64,000 nt of DNA from Bacteroides helcogenes P 36-108 (GCF_000186225.1 NC_014933.1:1054001-1118000), one strand, 5' to 3'. Positions 46,453-55,145 are shown, counted from the first letter of the stretch. Translations and numbers: made by a program. Notes: generated by a model from the sequence alone, not told the origin.

Positions 46453-46471
46453 AGTCAACAATTAGTCAACA
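46453..46471. repeat. Putative integrase arm-type site (left)
   Basis: AGTCAACAATTAGTCAACA occurs here, about 70 bases inside the left end, and again in the same orientation at 60265-60283 near the right end. Each copy contains two AGTCAAC units 11 bases apart, as expected of arm sites bound by the integrase N-terminal domain. The remaining bases of 46387-46620 hold nothing else that I can name. Confidence 0.6.
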
Positions 46472-46620
46472 GCTAAACCTACGGTACAAAGTTAAATATT
46501 AGTTTCCTATATTCCAAAGAATTGGGTTGTTAGTATGTAACATTCGTAGTGCTTATATAAAAAAGAAAACAGCATAAGAGTTTCCTCAAATGCTGCCTAC
46601 TTTTAGTATGAATAAGTTCT

Positions 46621-47829
46621 TTATTCCACTCTCTGATAAGAGTACTTCTGACCTGTGGGTGTAACTCCGTCTGCTTCCAATTCCTGCACTGATAAGGTCA
46701 TTGAATTAAGTAACAGAATATCACTGATAATCCATTCATCTTCATCACTAAACATTTCATAGAGTTTGTTACCGTCTATCTTGTACTTGCCCACTTCATT
46801 ATATAAAGGATTCTCGGTACTTGTATATTCAAATGTGCCATCATTCTTATAAGTAACATGGGTAGCAACAGCATTACCACTTGTCATCTTCCATTTGCCT
46901 ATAATGAGAGAAGCATAATCATCCTGTCCTTTGATTGTACCATTATCAGTATCTACTTCAAATGTTACATTCTTCTTAGTTCCATCATAATGTATAATAT
47001 TGACATTAAACTTCCAAACTGGCGTAGATTTATCTTCTACACTGACTTCAATCTTGGCATCAGCAGGTTCATCGTTAAGCTGTGGTACTTGGATATGCCA
47101 TAAATCCTCTCCCAATTTAAAACTTCTTTTACCCACGAAGAAGCCTTTATTATCTCTATGACTATAGATTGCTTCTTCATAAGATAAAAGTTCAGAAGTA
47201 TAGAGAACTCCTACATTGGAATATCCAAAACCTTTCTCTGCTATATAGATAGTATCTCCAGACAACGAATAACAGCATTTACCATTTATGATAGAGTTTT
47301 CGTACCATGCACCTATGCCAAATCCACTATCTTTGAGTTGCACTTCTTTTGTTTGCGAACTTTGCTTAAACAGTAAGGCGTGGTAGCTATAATCTTTCCC
47401 AAAGCTGTAACTTAATGATGCTACAAAATCTTGATTGAATGGCATTGCTTGCAATAGAGTTATCTGTTGAATTGTAACATCTTCATATTCTCCATAGCCT
47501 TTGTAAATTCTACGATTTCTATTAAATGGTAACTCGTCAGTCCAATTTATAATCGGAGATTTATCCTCTATATTGAATGATGCAAGCCATAGCTTATTAT
47601 CCCTTAATCCAGAGAAATTAGCTTGTCCTATATTTATAGCAGTGTTATCTCCATGCTTAAACAGACTTAGTAATTCAATATTCTGATAGTCTGCAATTCC
47701 ATATTCCAAGCACATTTGTTCTACATTGTTTAAAGGTGGACTTACCTCTAATTCATCATCCCCACAAGAGCTAATTCCCATGCCTAATGCAACCAATAAT
47801 GAGGTCGCTAATAATCTAAATGTTTTCAT
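46621..47829 (-). CDS. Lipoprotein of unknown function with lipocalin-like C-terminus
   Basis: A 402-residue lipoprotein: signal MKTFRLLATSLLVALGMGISSC (lipid Cys at 22) followed by acidic DDELE, which resembles the surface-export signals of Bacteroides lipoproteins. No domain is recognised in the first 290 residues. The last 100 (LIIGKWKMTSGNAVATHVTYKNDG, split by the GKW start and the FEYTSTENPLYNEVGKYKIDG strand) resemble the lipocalin-like/DUF5004 beta-barrel. It lies 20 bases downstream of the next gene upstream and shares its leader. In an island it could be a surface-exposed accessory factor. Confidence 0.6.
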   Translation of the reverse strand: MKTFRLLATSLLVALGMGISSCGDDELEVSPPLNNVEQMCLEYGIADYQNIELLSLFKHGDNTAINIGQANFSGLRDNKLWLASFNIEDKSPIINWTDELPFNRNRRIYKGYGEYEDVTIQQITLLQAMPFNQDFVASLSYSFGKDYSYHALLFKQSSQTKEVQLKDSGFGIGAWYENSIINGKCCYSLSGDTIYIAEKGFGYSNVGVLYTSELLSYEEAIYSHRDNKGFFVGKRSFKLGEDLWHIQVPQLNDEPADAKIEVSVEDKSTPVWKFNVNIIHYDGTKKNVTFEVDTDNGTIKGQDDYASLIIGKWKMTSGNAVATHVTYKNDGTFEYTSTENPLYNEVGKYKIDGNKLYEMFSDEDEWIISDILLLNSMTLSVQELEADGVTPTGQKYSYQRVE

Positions 47830-47849
47830 TATTCTGTATGTTTAAGTTT

Positions 47850-48425
47850 TTAAAATTCATCATTGTTTGTGGTTGCAGTTCTATATGTAACTGTCAATAT
47901 ACCGTCAAAATGTACTCCCAGTTCATCTTGTGAATTATTAAGGGTGACATTTAGAGTTATAGAATTAGAATTTGTATCTCTCCATATTGCATTACCTTCA
48001 GAAGAAACTGCTGGATTACCATATTTAGAACAAAATGCATTACCCAAACTATTAAATGTTTGTGTGAACCTATTTGCAATCTGATTCTGCTTTGATTTGG
48101 CTTCGTTAAGTAAAGTTGCTCTATCCTTAAAAGGGTTGTCAGCTACAGATACAAAATCAGAGAGTGTAAATTTTGCTTCCACAAGCTTTTCATTTTTAAA
48201 GGTTATAGTCAAATTGTCAAATCTTGTATCAATAAATGTGACATTATCCAAATGAATGCAAGGAAATTTCCATTCTACATTAGAGTATCTTTTTTTTAAC
48301 TTATCTATGGCTACATAAGGCTTGTCTTCCAATTTAATTCCTAAGAAGCCTGTAATTTCATTTTGAGCATTGATATAAGTGGTTATAAACAGCATTGATA
48401 AGAACAGTAATAATCTGTGCTTCAT
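47850..48425 (-). CDS. Exported protein of unknown function
   Basis: A 191-residue exported protein with a clear signal peptide (MKHRLLLFLSMLFITTYINAQ). The mature part starts ITGFLGIKLEDKPYVAIDKLKKRY, an arrangement seen in small Bacteroides periplasmic proteins, and has a beta-rich C-terminus (GILTVTYRTAT). I do not recognise the family. It is the first gene of a two-gene operon with the lipoprotein; upstream lies the long structured leader at 48471-48742. Confidence 0.6.
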   Translation of the reverse strand: MKHRLLLFLSMLFITTYINAQNEITGFLGIKLEDKPYVAIDKLKKRYSNVEWKFPCIHLDNVTFIDTRFDNLTITFKNEKLVEAKFTLSDFVSVADNPFKDRATLLNEAKSKQNQIANRFTQTFNSLGNAFCSKYGNPAVSSEGNAIWRDTNSNSITLNVTLNNSQDELGVHFDGILTVTYRTATTNNDEF

Positions 48426-48470
48426 AATTAAAATGTTATGCTCATCTGCTTCCTACGATGAATTATAAAT

Positions 48471-48742
48471 AAAAAAGGTGTGGAAGCTATATTTGTTCTA
48501 TCCTACATTCAGGTCTTCGCATTACCTTTGGCACGGATAAAACAATAGCCCCACACCAAAGGGTATATAGTTCACCTAAGCGATGAATATATATCAAATG
48601 TGTGGGTGCTATTGCTATCATCTTCGTGCCAATATCAAAGTTGCGAAGTTTGAATGTAGAAGATAATTTCAATAACACCTTTCGTTAAATATGTCCTTCC
48701 AACTCCCTATCTCATTAGTTCGTTGGAATTGGTGCAAAGGTA
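48471..48742 (-). ncRNA. Candidate structured leader or non-coding RNA with switch-like pairing
   Basis: On the minus strand a -7 box TACCTTTG (48742-48735) is followed by a TTCCAAC/GTTGGAA hairpin. Then comes a very long imperfect inverted repeat with arms 48496-48578 and 48585-48662, matching blocks CTACATTCA, CTTCGCA, TTGGCACG, AATAGC and CCACAC in order. The strand GGTGTGGGGCTAT (48557-48545) can pair inside this stem or with ATAGCTTCCACACC (48490-48477), which is directly followed by six T. That is the layout of a terminator/antiterminator switch ahead of the operon at 48425-46621, or of a terminated structured RNA of about 260 nucleotides. A 63-codon frame runs through it, but its sequence looks like a by-product of the repeat. 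Confidence 0.5.
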
Positions 48743-48769
48743 ACAAAAGGTTTTAAATCATTAGGTATG

Positions 48770-49163
48770 AAGTGTGGATTAATAGTAAATTCTATGCTCT
48801 CAAACATAGTCTGAATGAGATATTTAATCAGAGTTGCATCTAACTCCCTAAATCCATATGGGCATCAAATTCACTTCTCCCCATATAAGGACTAAATTCT
48901 GAATATTCTTACCCACCTTGAATAATCATCTTTAAGTCAGCATATTATTGGATATTCAAGAAGTGCTACCTGTAACATGGCTTATAAGAGTTGAAATAGT
49001 TATAAACTCTGTAAACTTATGGAATTGAACTACTTCTATAAGGCTGAAATGCCAAACTGCCAAGATTGGACTTTAGATGTATCTAAGCTCAATATTCTAT
49101 TGATTTGGGACAGAATCATTCAGACCACTATAAAGATGAATCTTAATAATCCTGTCCCAATTA
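48770..49163. other. Gene-free AT-rich stretch with one hairpin
   Basis: I see no supported gene here. Close to the small recombinase gene, TTGGGACAG (49105-49113) and CTGTCCCAA (49152-49160) form a perfect nine-base stem on either side of 38 bases. It is just after the recombinase stop on the minus strand but lacks a T-run. It may be a terminator or a recombination site. Confidence 0.4.
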
Positions 49164-49751
49164 TTAGAAGCTCAAACAGTCATAAGTCTGTAGAATCTCT
49201 TCCTGCCTTAATCCCAAGTATCTTTTAGTAATGGCAACAGAACTATGGTTGAACAGTTCCATCAGCTTTACTAAAGCAAGTTCAGCATTATCACTGTTCA
49301 TGTTATAGACCTGTCTGCCAAATGTCTTTCTAAGAGAATGGCAGCTAAAGTTCTTAATCTTTAACCTGTACTTCTTCTTCACCTCTTTAAGAATGATATT
49401 AATTCTCTGAACTGTGAAGATAGTGCCTTTCTGACTTATAAGAATTGGTGCATTGATTCCAACTGGATTTATATGCTCGTAGCACTCTTTAATATGATGT
49501 TGTAATTGTGGGTTTAGTCTGATAGTTCTTACCTTGCCTGTCTTTTGCTCAATTACTGTAAACTCGTCAGTACCTAATATCTGCTTCCACCTTAGAGATA
49601 GAATATCAGATATTCTTAATCCTGTGAAGCATCCCAAAGCTATAAGAAGAGAGATTTTATAATTCTCGTCTTTCGTCAACTTCCTTATGAGGTTCATAGC
49701 GTCAGACCAAACAAGATAGTCCGCTGTTGTCGTTGAATATTTGAGTGACAT
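49164..49751 (-). CDS. Small tyrosine recombinase (catalytic domain only)
   Basis: A 195-residue tyrosine recombinase consisting essentially of the catalytic domain. Active-site residues are visible: Arg in CFTGLRISDILSLRW, Lys in the beta-hairpin EQKTGKVRTIRL, His-x-x-Arg in CHSLRKTFGRQV, His in FNHSSVAITKRYLG, with Tyr as nucleophile in the same block. The N-terminal core-binding domain of phage integrases is absent. This size is seen in DNA invertases of the FimB/FimE kind and in small recombinases of Bacteroides islands. Its substrate is unknown. It is divergent from the restriction endonuclease gene (87-base gap). Confidence 0.85.
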   Translation of the reverse strand: MSLKYSTTTADYLVWSDAMNLIRKLTKDENYKISLLIALGCFTGLRISDILSLRWKQILGTDEFTVIEQKTGKVRTIRLNPQLQHHIKECYEHINPVGINAPILISQKGTIFTVQRINIILKEVKKKYRLKIKNFSCHSLRKTFGRQVYNMNSDNAELALVKLMELFNHSSVAITKRYLGLRQEEILQTYDCLSF

Positions 49752-49838
49752 AATGTTCTGTTTTATAATGAAACGAATAAAAGTGAATATTTTTATTGGT
49801 ATATCATATATTTTTTGTTCCTTTGAAAAAAAACAACT

Positions 49839-50429
49839 ATGAGTTCACCTTATAACGGATTAAATGTAGAAGATTGGAAGAGTAAAACGGAGGAATTAAT
49901 TAAGGCACATCCTCTTAAAGAAAAAATCGTACCTATCGTTCTTAAGGCATGGGATGATATTTTTAATTCTCAAATGGGGTCTTTCAAAATAGGAAAAGAC
50001 ATTTTCCCTTCTCCACAAATAATGAGCTTTTTTCTTCATGAATTAGTTGCACACTATTTATCTCTTGAATATCCTAAAGAGTATAAAGTTGGGGAAGCAA
50101 AAAAAGAAAAGGATGTACATAATATTATTAATCCTCAAATGGGAATTGAAATTAAAGCATCTTCACATCCTACGCAAATTTTTGCTAATCGGAGTTACGC
50201 ACAACCGTCATCTTCTTCTGAAGAGAAAGATAAAAATGGATATTATATTGGAATTAACTTTGAGAAGTTCTCAGAGTCTAATCCCAAGCCCCAAATATTA
50301 CAGATAAGATTTGGATATTTGGAGCACAGTGATTGGATTGCCCAAAAAGCAGCTACTGGACAACAAGCAAGATTATCAACTAATGCAGATAAGAATAAAT
50401 TAATTACTATATATAAAAAATGCGATTAA
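49839..50429 (+). CDS. Type II restriction endonuclease, ScaI-like
   Basis: A 196-residue nuclease. The PD-(D/E)xK-like core is suggested by NPQMGIEIKASSHPT (E-x-K, about residues 103-113) followed by IFANRSYAQPSSS and YYIGINFEKF. The segment IRFGYLEHSDWIAQKAATGQ then QARLS is what I remember as the mark of the ScaI family, whose members cut AGTACT. The gene is convergent with a methylase of the matching kind and overlaps its last 4 bases, which supports a restriction-modification pair. The exact recognition site is inferred from the family only. Confidence 0.75.
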   Translation: MSSPYNGLNVEDWKSKTEELIKAHPLKEKIVPIVLKAWDDIFNSQMGSFKIGKDIFPSPQIMSFFLHELVAHYLSLEYPKEYKVGEAKKEKDVHNIINPQMGIEIKASSHPTQIFANRSYAQPSSSSEEKDKNGYYIGINFEKFSESNPKPQILQIRFGYLEHSDWIAQKAATGQQARLSTNADKNKLITIYKKCD

Positions 50430-50448
50430 AATAATCGCATTTTTTTTT
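50414..50448. terminator. Bidirectional terminator overlapping both stop codons of the R-M pair
   Basis: ATGCGATT/AATCGCAT (50420-50427 and 50433-50440) forms an eight-base-pair stem with A-run before and T-run after (50441-50448), so it works in both directions. It contains the stop codons of both convergent genes. Confidence 0.8.
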
Positions 50449-51259
50449 CATCATATTTTGTTTGTATCCTTTTTGGGGCTATTTCACAATAGTCAGAATT
50501 TATCTCAAAACCGATAAATTTTCGTCCTAATTCTATAGCAACAGCTCCAACAGTGCCAGACCCCATAAATGGGTCTAATATTATATCATTCTTATTAGTA
50601 AAACCTAAAATTAATCTTTTAATTAAATCCTCTGGGAACTGGGCTGGATGAGCAGTTCTTTCTTCGGAAGCTCTGTTTGTTCCTGAAGTAACTTTAGCTA
50701 TTTGCCAAACATCAGATGGATTTTTTCCAATAGAATTACATCTTAATTTTCCATTCTTCTTTTGATTAGGATATTTTACATCTGGGTCTCTAATTTCGTC
50801 TAAATTAAAAGTGTAATTTTTTTCATTTTTGATGTACCATAATATTTTCTCATTTCTTGGAGATAAAAAACGTTTAGCTGAAACTCCTGCCCCATAATTC
50901 CAAACGATTTCTTGTTGTAAAAAGAAAGGTATTTTATCCCATAATAAATAGGGTATAGGGACAGCCTTTCCTTTATTGGGGAAATTTAAATAACCGACAT
51001 TTAACAGAAAACTTCCTGTAGGTACAGTTAATTTATGAATTAATTTAATAATATCGGTAAGCCAGTCTATATAGTCACCGATAGGCATTACAGTTTCATA
51101 TTCTTTCCCAATGTTATAGGGAGGACTGGTTATTGTTGAATTAAAGCAGGTATCGTTTAATAGCTTTAATCCTTTTCTACAATCCATATTATAAAGTAAT
51201 CCGAACTCATTTTCATAATATGGACTACCTATTTTAGTTTTAATTTCTTCTATTCTCAT
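50426..51259 (-). CDS. Type II DNA methyltransferase (N4-cytosine/N6-adenine type)
   Basis: A 277-residue beta-class DNA methyltransferase. The catalytic motif IV is ITSPPYNIGKEYE (SPPY, which favours N4-cytosine methylation) near residue 43; the SAM-binding motif I is ILDPFMGSGTVGAVAIELG near residue 228. The order catalytic motif first, SAM motif last is the beta arrangement. The region between holds the target-recognition part. Paired with the ScaI-like nuclease, it would protect AGTACT by m4C, as M.ScaI does (inference). It ends in the shared bidirectional terminator. Confidence 0.85.
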   Translation of the reverse strand: MRIEEIKTKIGSPYYENEFGLLYNMDCRKGLKLLNDTCFNSTITSPPYNIGKEYETVMPIGDYIDWLTDIIKLIHKLTVPTGSFLLNVGYLNFPNKGKAVPIPYLLWDKIPFFLQQEIVWNYGAGVSAKRFLSPRNEKILWYIKNEKNYTFNLDEIRDPDVKYPNQKKNGKLRCNSIGKNPSDVWQIAKVTSGTNRASEERTAHPAQFPEDLIKRLILGFTNKNDIILDPFMGSGTVGAVAIELGRKFIGFEINSDYCEIAPKRIQTKYDEKKMRLF

Positions 51260-51321
51260 AATGCAAAGGTAGTATAATTTATATTAGCTCTATTAATATA
51301 ATAGCAATGTTTTTTATCATT

Positions 51322-52344
51322 CTAATCAATGAACCATTTGTAACGCTCGTCCCCATGTAAAGCCGCATTGATTCCCAAAGCCATTTCAGTAGCATTTAAT
51401 GAACGGTCTAAGAATGAATCAATATAGCTTGACTTATTAGCTCCTGTAAGCAGGTTATAGAACTTCCACATATTAAGCTCGCTCCCAAAGCCGCCAAAGT
51501 TATTGTCATTGATGTATGCCTTTGCCACAGAATTAATCTGCGTGTCAGTAAGCAACATTCTTGGCAATGCCTTTTGGTAGCCTGTTGGCAGGCATTGGTA
51601 AAGTCGCATCTTGCCCAATATCTGTGCGAACTGGTGTTCACTCATGGAAGTGTCGCCTAATTGCTGCATCAGATAAAGATGCTTGGCAGGGTTGTAGTTC
51701 CCAAACAGTTCCAACGCTGCACGATAGAGTTCTGTTGTGTTGCTTACTCTCAAATCATCCTTGTAACCATTGGTAAAGATGCACATGTTACAACAGACTT
51801 GGTTTTTAAAGCCTATTGCAAGTCTAAACAACTCTGGAACTTTCTTTGAATAAAGATTCATCTGATTGTATGCCCTTACGCCTACGATGGAAAGATTCAG
51901 CTTGTTTCCTCCAACAGTTTCATAAATGGTTGGAATGTCAATGCTGAAAGCCGCCCTTTCATAGTAGATAGTCTTGTCAGATTCCAACAGTTGGTTGGCT
52001 GGCTTATGGATAGCTTCAGGGATTCTTCCTTTAATAATGTGGCTCACACGAATATCTGCCTGTTCCACTCTCTCACCGTTAAAGAATGATTGTGCTGCAT
52101 CCTGTATGGTTTCCACAAATGCAGCATGATTAATGGTCAGTTCATTGTCTTTAGAGAACACAGGAGTAATGCAGTCATGTTTCAGATGATGCAAGGTTAC
52201 TTCCTGCGTGTTTGCTTCAATGAAATGGTTTACTCTCTTGGGTGCTGCTACTTCTTCCACAATGATTGCTTCTTCTGCAAACTCACCCATGTTTAATGAT
52301 TCTCTACGCTGTGCCATAGCTGGCATAATTACTAAATCTCTCAT
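51322..52344 (-). CDS. DUF3871 family protein
   Basis: A 340-residue cytoplasmic protein that I recognise as the DUF3871 family of Bacteroides mobile elements: NHFIEANTQEVTLHHLKHDCITPVFSKDNE at about 40-70 (leading block before the conserved core), then SIVGVRAYNQMNLY and FKNQVCCNMCIFTNGYKDDL, ending with a helical part and FYNLLTGANKSSYIDSFLDR. The family resembles phage/plasmid DUF932-like proteins in layout, but no activity is established. It is preceded by a 5' region with a strong hairpin (52386-52440). Confidence 0.75.
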   Translation of the reverse strand: MRDLVIMPAMAQRRESLNMGEFAEEAIIVEEVAAPKRVNHFIEANTQEVTLHHLKHDCITPVFSKDNELTINHAAFVETIQDAAQSFFNGERVEQADIRVSHIIKGRIPEAIHKPANQLLESDKTIYYERAAFSIDIPTIYETVGGNKLNLSIVGVRAYNQMNLYSKKVPELFRLAIGFKNQVCCNMCIFTNGYKDDLRVSNTTELYRAALELFGNYNPAKHLYLMQQLGDTSMSEHQFAQILGKMRLYQCLPTGYQKALPRMLLTDTQINSVAKAYINDNNFGGFGSELNMWKFYNLLTGANKSSYIDSFLDRSLNATEMALGINAALHGDERYKWFID

Positions 52345-52642
52345 AATGAAATTGAATTAAATGGTTATTGATTGAATGGATTTAATAGGAACAGACCTAA
52401 AACACAAGTGATTTCTTCGCTTGTATCTTAGGCTGTCCTATGTCTTTCCCTAAAGATTCTTTCAAAGGAAATGAGGAGCATTAGTAAATTATTGATAGGC
52501 TGTGGCAATAGTGCATCGTGCCTGTTCTTGGATTAATAAGAATGCTTATTCCTGTCAGCTATCAGACTGCATTTCTAAAGCATTCTTTTTATTTAAGAGC
52601 CATGAGGGGGGGATAAAATAGTAGTATGGTTGTCCGCTTATA
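52345..52642. promoter_or_regulatory. Gene-free region with two hairpins upstream of the DUF3871 gene
   Basis: Hairpin 1: arms 52386-52408 and 52420-52440 pair over about 19 positions (TAGGA, CAG, CCTAA, ACAAG blocks), close to the DUF3871 start, so it would lie in the 5' leader. Hairpin 2: AGAATGCTT (52539-52547) and AAGCATTCT (52578-52586) pair perfectly; on the plus strand it is followed by a short T-run. The second may end the zinc-ribbon gene transcript. A -7-like TTCCTTTG occurs on the minus strand at about 52468-52461. Confidence 0.45.
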
Positions 52643-54940
52643 TTATATTCTTCTTTTGTAGTTAGCAATTTTCCACTTATAATGGCATGAAGGGCACTCT
52701 GTATGCGTATCGTCAAACTCTGTTCCACATTTTGGACAAAACAATGTATGTAGGTCTTTATGTCCTTTTCCTAACCTATTATTAATCCATTGAGGAACAA
52801 GTCTATTAGAGGATAGGTATTTATTAGCCATTCTGTCAAAAAAATCATTAGAGCAGCAGGTTAAACATTCTGGGCAAATGCACAATCCATTGGGACATCT
52901 TTTACTTTCTCTGGAATCAATAATTCCATTTTTGCAATTAAAGCAATGATTAATGTAGATTTCTTGATGGTATTCCTTACATTGTGCATTTTCACAATAA
53001 TAATATGTGTATTCATTGGAATCGTTTCCTGTACTACGTTTGACTGGGAATAGAATATGACCACATTCTTTGCATTGGAGTTTATCTACAACTTTCTGGG
53101 CTTTAAGCACTACATCAACAAACCTATTATATTCTCCGTCTGCAATGAAACCGCATCCCTTATCCTCTGTGATATTATGCCCTAAGATGTTAAGCATATC
53201 TGTTAGCTTATAATCCTGCCATGATTGTTTATATTCAATAGCGGTTCTAAAACATGGTTGATGTTTACACCAGACAAAACTTTTATTGGTAATATGATGT
53301 CTCTTGTCAGATAAATTCCCGTAGCAAATATCGGTAGGTCTGGGTAAGTTGCTTTTAAGGTTCTTGTAAATGTCTCTCCAATCTATGTAAAATGGTGGAT
53401 GGGTTTCACCTGTATTTTGGATGTAAAAGCCCTTCATGATTCTATTGATAAGCTCCTTGTTCTGAACAGGGATAACCCATTCATCCTTACAGTCGCTTTC
53501 AGTCCATTCGTTTAGAATATTGATGATATTAGCCTTTATTTCCTCCTTATTAGAGAATGTATCAATGGAAGGGCTTAAAGTGAATCTTGCCTTGTTTATG
53601 GTTAGAAGTTCTGGCATAAGGCATTTACTTATTTTATCTGCACCTTTCGTATTCCAAGTATTATCTGGGTATTTATTTTTTAAAAGCGATAGAAGTTTGG
53701 GTAAGTCATCCATGCAGTCATTCAATTCATTAATTAGTGATTCCACATAGTCAATATCGTCATAAGATAAGTCTTTTAAATTTCTTATCCTGCTGATAAC
53801 TGTAGCCGTATGTTCCCTAAAATTATCTAAAGCCAATGTGCTATTGGGGGTCATTTGGTATTCAACAAGAAGAAAGCCATTAAACTTTGGATTTATCCGT
53901 AGTCCACCATTGCAGATGTCAAATAATCGCTGGGAATTTAAGTTTATCTTTACTTTCTTACTTCCAGACTGCTGTATAGCTATGTCAATAACTCCATTAA
54001 GGGTTAGGAATGTCTTTTTATCTGTATAGTTTTTAATGGCATCTATGAGTATTTCCAATGAGGGATTTACTTCTGTTTTTAAACCGAACAATGCGGCTTG
54101 ATAGTCAGCCAATAGTTTACGCTTGGAGTTTAATAAGGTTTCCAAGAAGCCTATGTTTATTGAGTAGTTCTTATTCCTATGTTCTTCAAATAGCTTTCTT
54201 ATTATAAGTGTTCTGATATTCATTCCTAAATAGTAGAAGTATTTCTCAATAACGCTTATATCTACCATTCTATGCAAATCATTAAGCCATAGCATTAGTT
54301 GAATGATTTCATTGTGTGCTTTAGATGTAATATGCTCTAAATGATAGTCTGATTTCTCTTTCTTCCATTGCTGAATTCTGTTGAATATAAGTCTGAATTG
54401 ATTGAATATTCCTAATCCTCTATAAATAAGGAAATCTCCAATGAAGTCTATTGCATCAGTGAGTAATTGTGGCTCTATCACTTTAAAATCATAGCCAAAC
54501 TCGTTTAATATGGGCAAGATAAGCTCTTGCCTATTAAGAGATGCGAATGAAATGTATTTATATAAGTCTTTTATGAACCATGCCTGTATGGTAGGGTAGT
54601 CAGTTATCTGTTTGTGAATAGCTTTTTTAAATGCTTCTGGCTGGAATTTGGATGTGTTGATTGCATATAGTATTCTTAAAATGTATAAGTAGTAAAACTT
54701 ATTTGTAATCTTATCATGGAATATATATTCTTGAAACAAGACATTCCAATCTTGTTCGCTGTAGTTGAAGAATCTGAATCGCTGAGTTTGTTCATTATAA
54801 AATCCTGTAGCTGTCTTCCCTCTGGATTCTAATATAACTTCTGGCAAGTGTTTAACTCGTAATCCCTTATCTGTAGCCCAATAACCTTCTTGGGTTTTAT
54901 GATTAAGAAGCTCAAAGTGTATGTAGCAGAGTTGTTCCAT
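52643..54940 (-). CDS. Large zinc-ribbon protein of unknown function
   Basis: A 765-residue protein that I cannot place in a family. The first 560 residues are helical, without Walker, nuclease or membrane motifs that I can see. The C-terminal 180 residues carry many CxxC pairs: LQCKECGHILFP, YYYCENAQCKEYH, NHCFNCKNG, RCPNGLCICPECLTCCS, LFCPKCGTEF and CPSCHYKW, fitting several zinc ribbons. No signal peptide, so cytoplasmic. It has its own full-consensus promoter (TTTG 54993-54990, 19 bases, TACATTTG 54970-54963) with a leader of only about 17 bases. Position next to the restriction-modification genes suggests a defence or DNA-binding cargo role, but this is a guess from neighbours. Confidence 0.7.
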   Translation of the reverse strand: MEQLCYIHFELLNHKTQEGYWATDKGLRVKHLPEVILESRGKTATGFYNEQTQRFRFFNYSEQDWNVLFQEYIFHDKITNKFYYLYILRILYAINTSKFQPEAFKKAIHKQITDYPTIQAWFIKDLYKYISFASLNRQELILPILNEFGYDFKVIEPQLLTDAIDFIGDFLIYRGLGIFNQFRLIFNRIQQWKKEKSDYHLEHITSKAHNEIIQLMLWLNDLHRMVDISVIEKYFYYLGMNIRTLIIRKLFEEHRNKNYSINIGFLETLLNSKRKLLADYQAALFGLKTEVNPSLEILIDAIKNYTDKKTFLTLNGVIDIAIQQSGSKKVKINLNSQRLFDICNGGLRINPKFNGFLLVEYQMTPNSTLALDNFREHTATVISRIRNLKDLSYDDIDYVESLINELNDCMDDLPKLLSLLKNKYPDNTWNTKGADKISKCLMPELLTINKARFTLSPSIDTFSNKEEIKANIINILNEWTESDCKDEWVIPVQNKELINRIMKGFYIQNTGETHPPFYIDWRDIYKNLKSNLPRPTDICYGNLSDKRHHITNKSFVWCKHQPCFRTAIEYKQSWQDYKLTDMLNILGHNITEDKGCGFIADGEYNRFVDVVLKAQKVVDKLQCKECGHILFPVKRSTGNDSNEYTYYYCENAQCKEYHQEIYINHCFNCKNGIIDSRESKRCPNGLCICPECLTCCSNDFFDRMANKYLSSNRLVPQWINNRLGKGHKDLHTLFCPKCGTEFDDTHTECPSCHYKWKIANYKRRI

Positions 54941-54962
54941 GAATATTCTTTTTATGTATCTA

Positions 54963-54993
54963 CAAATGTAGGGCTAAATAAAGAAAAAACAAA
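54963..54993 (-). promoter_or_regulatory. Full-consensus promoter of the zinc-ribbon gene
   Basis: TTTG (54993-54990), 19-base spacer, TACATTTG (54970-54963) on the minus strand, 22 bases ahead of the ATG at 54940. It is among the best promoter matches in the window. Confidence 0.65.
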
Positions 54994-55145
54994 TTGATTA
55001 TCCAACATCTATTCTCTTAATATGCTTCTTGCTATTAAAGAATTTGGGCATTAGGTGCTTGTCAAGTGGATTTGAGGTTAGTTGGGGATTATTCGTACCA
55101 TCTCTTAATATATTAATAAACAGTACGAAAAATCCTGCTTGCCTG

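Noticed and set aside
48487-48678. 63-codon minus-strand frame inside the long inverted repeat
   Set aside because: Its span coincides with the two arms and the loop of the structured region, and the sequence has no family resemblance; the pairing explains the region better. Kept open as an alternative in the finding.
49752-49838. Invertible promoter between the small recombinase and the nuclease gene
   Set aside because: No inverted repeats of useful length flank these bases; the idea rests only on the recombinase type.
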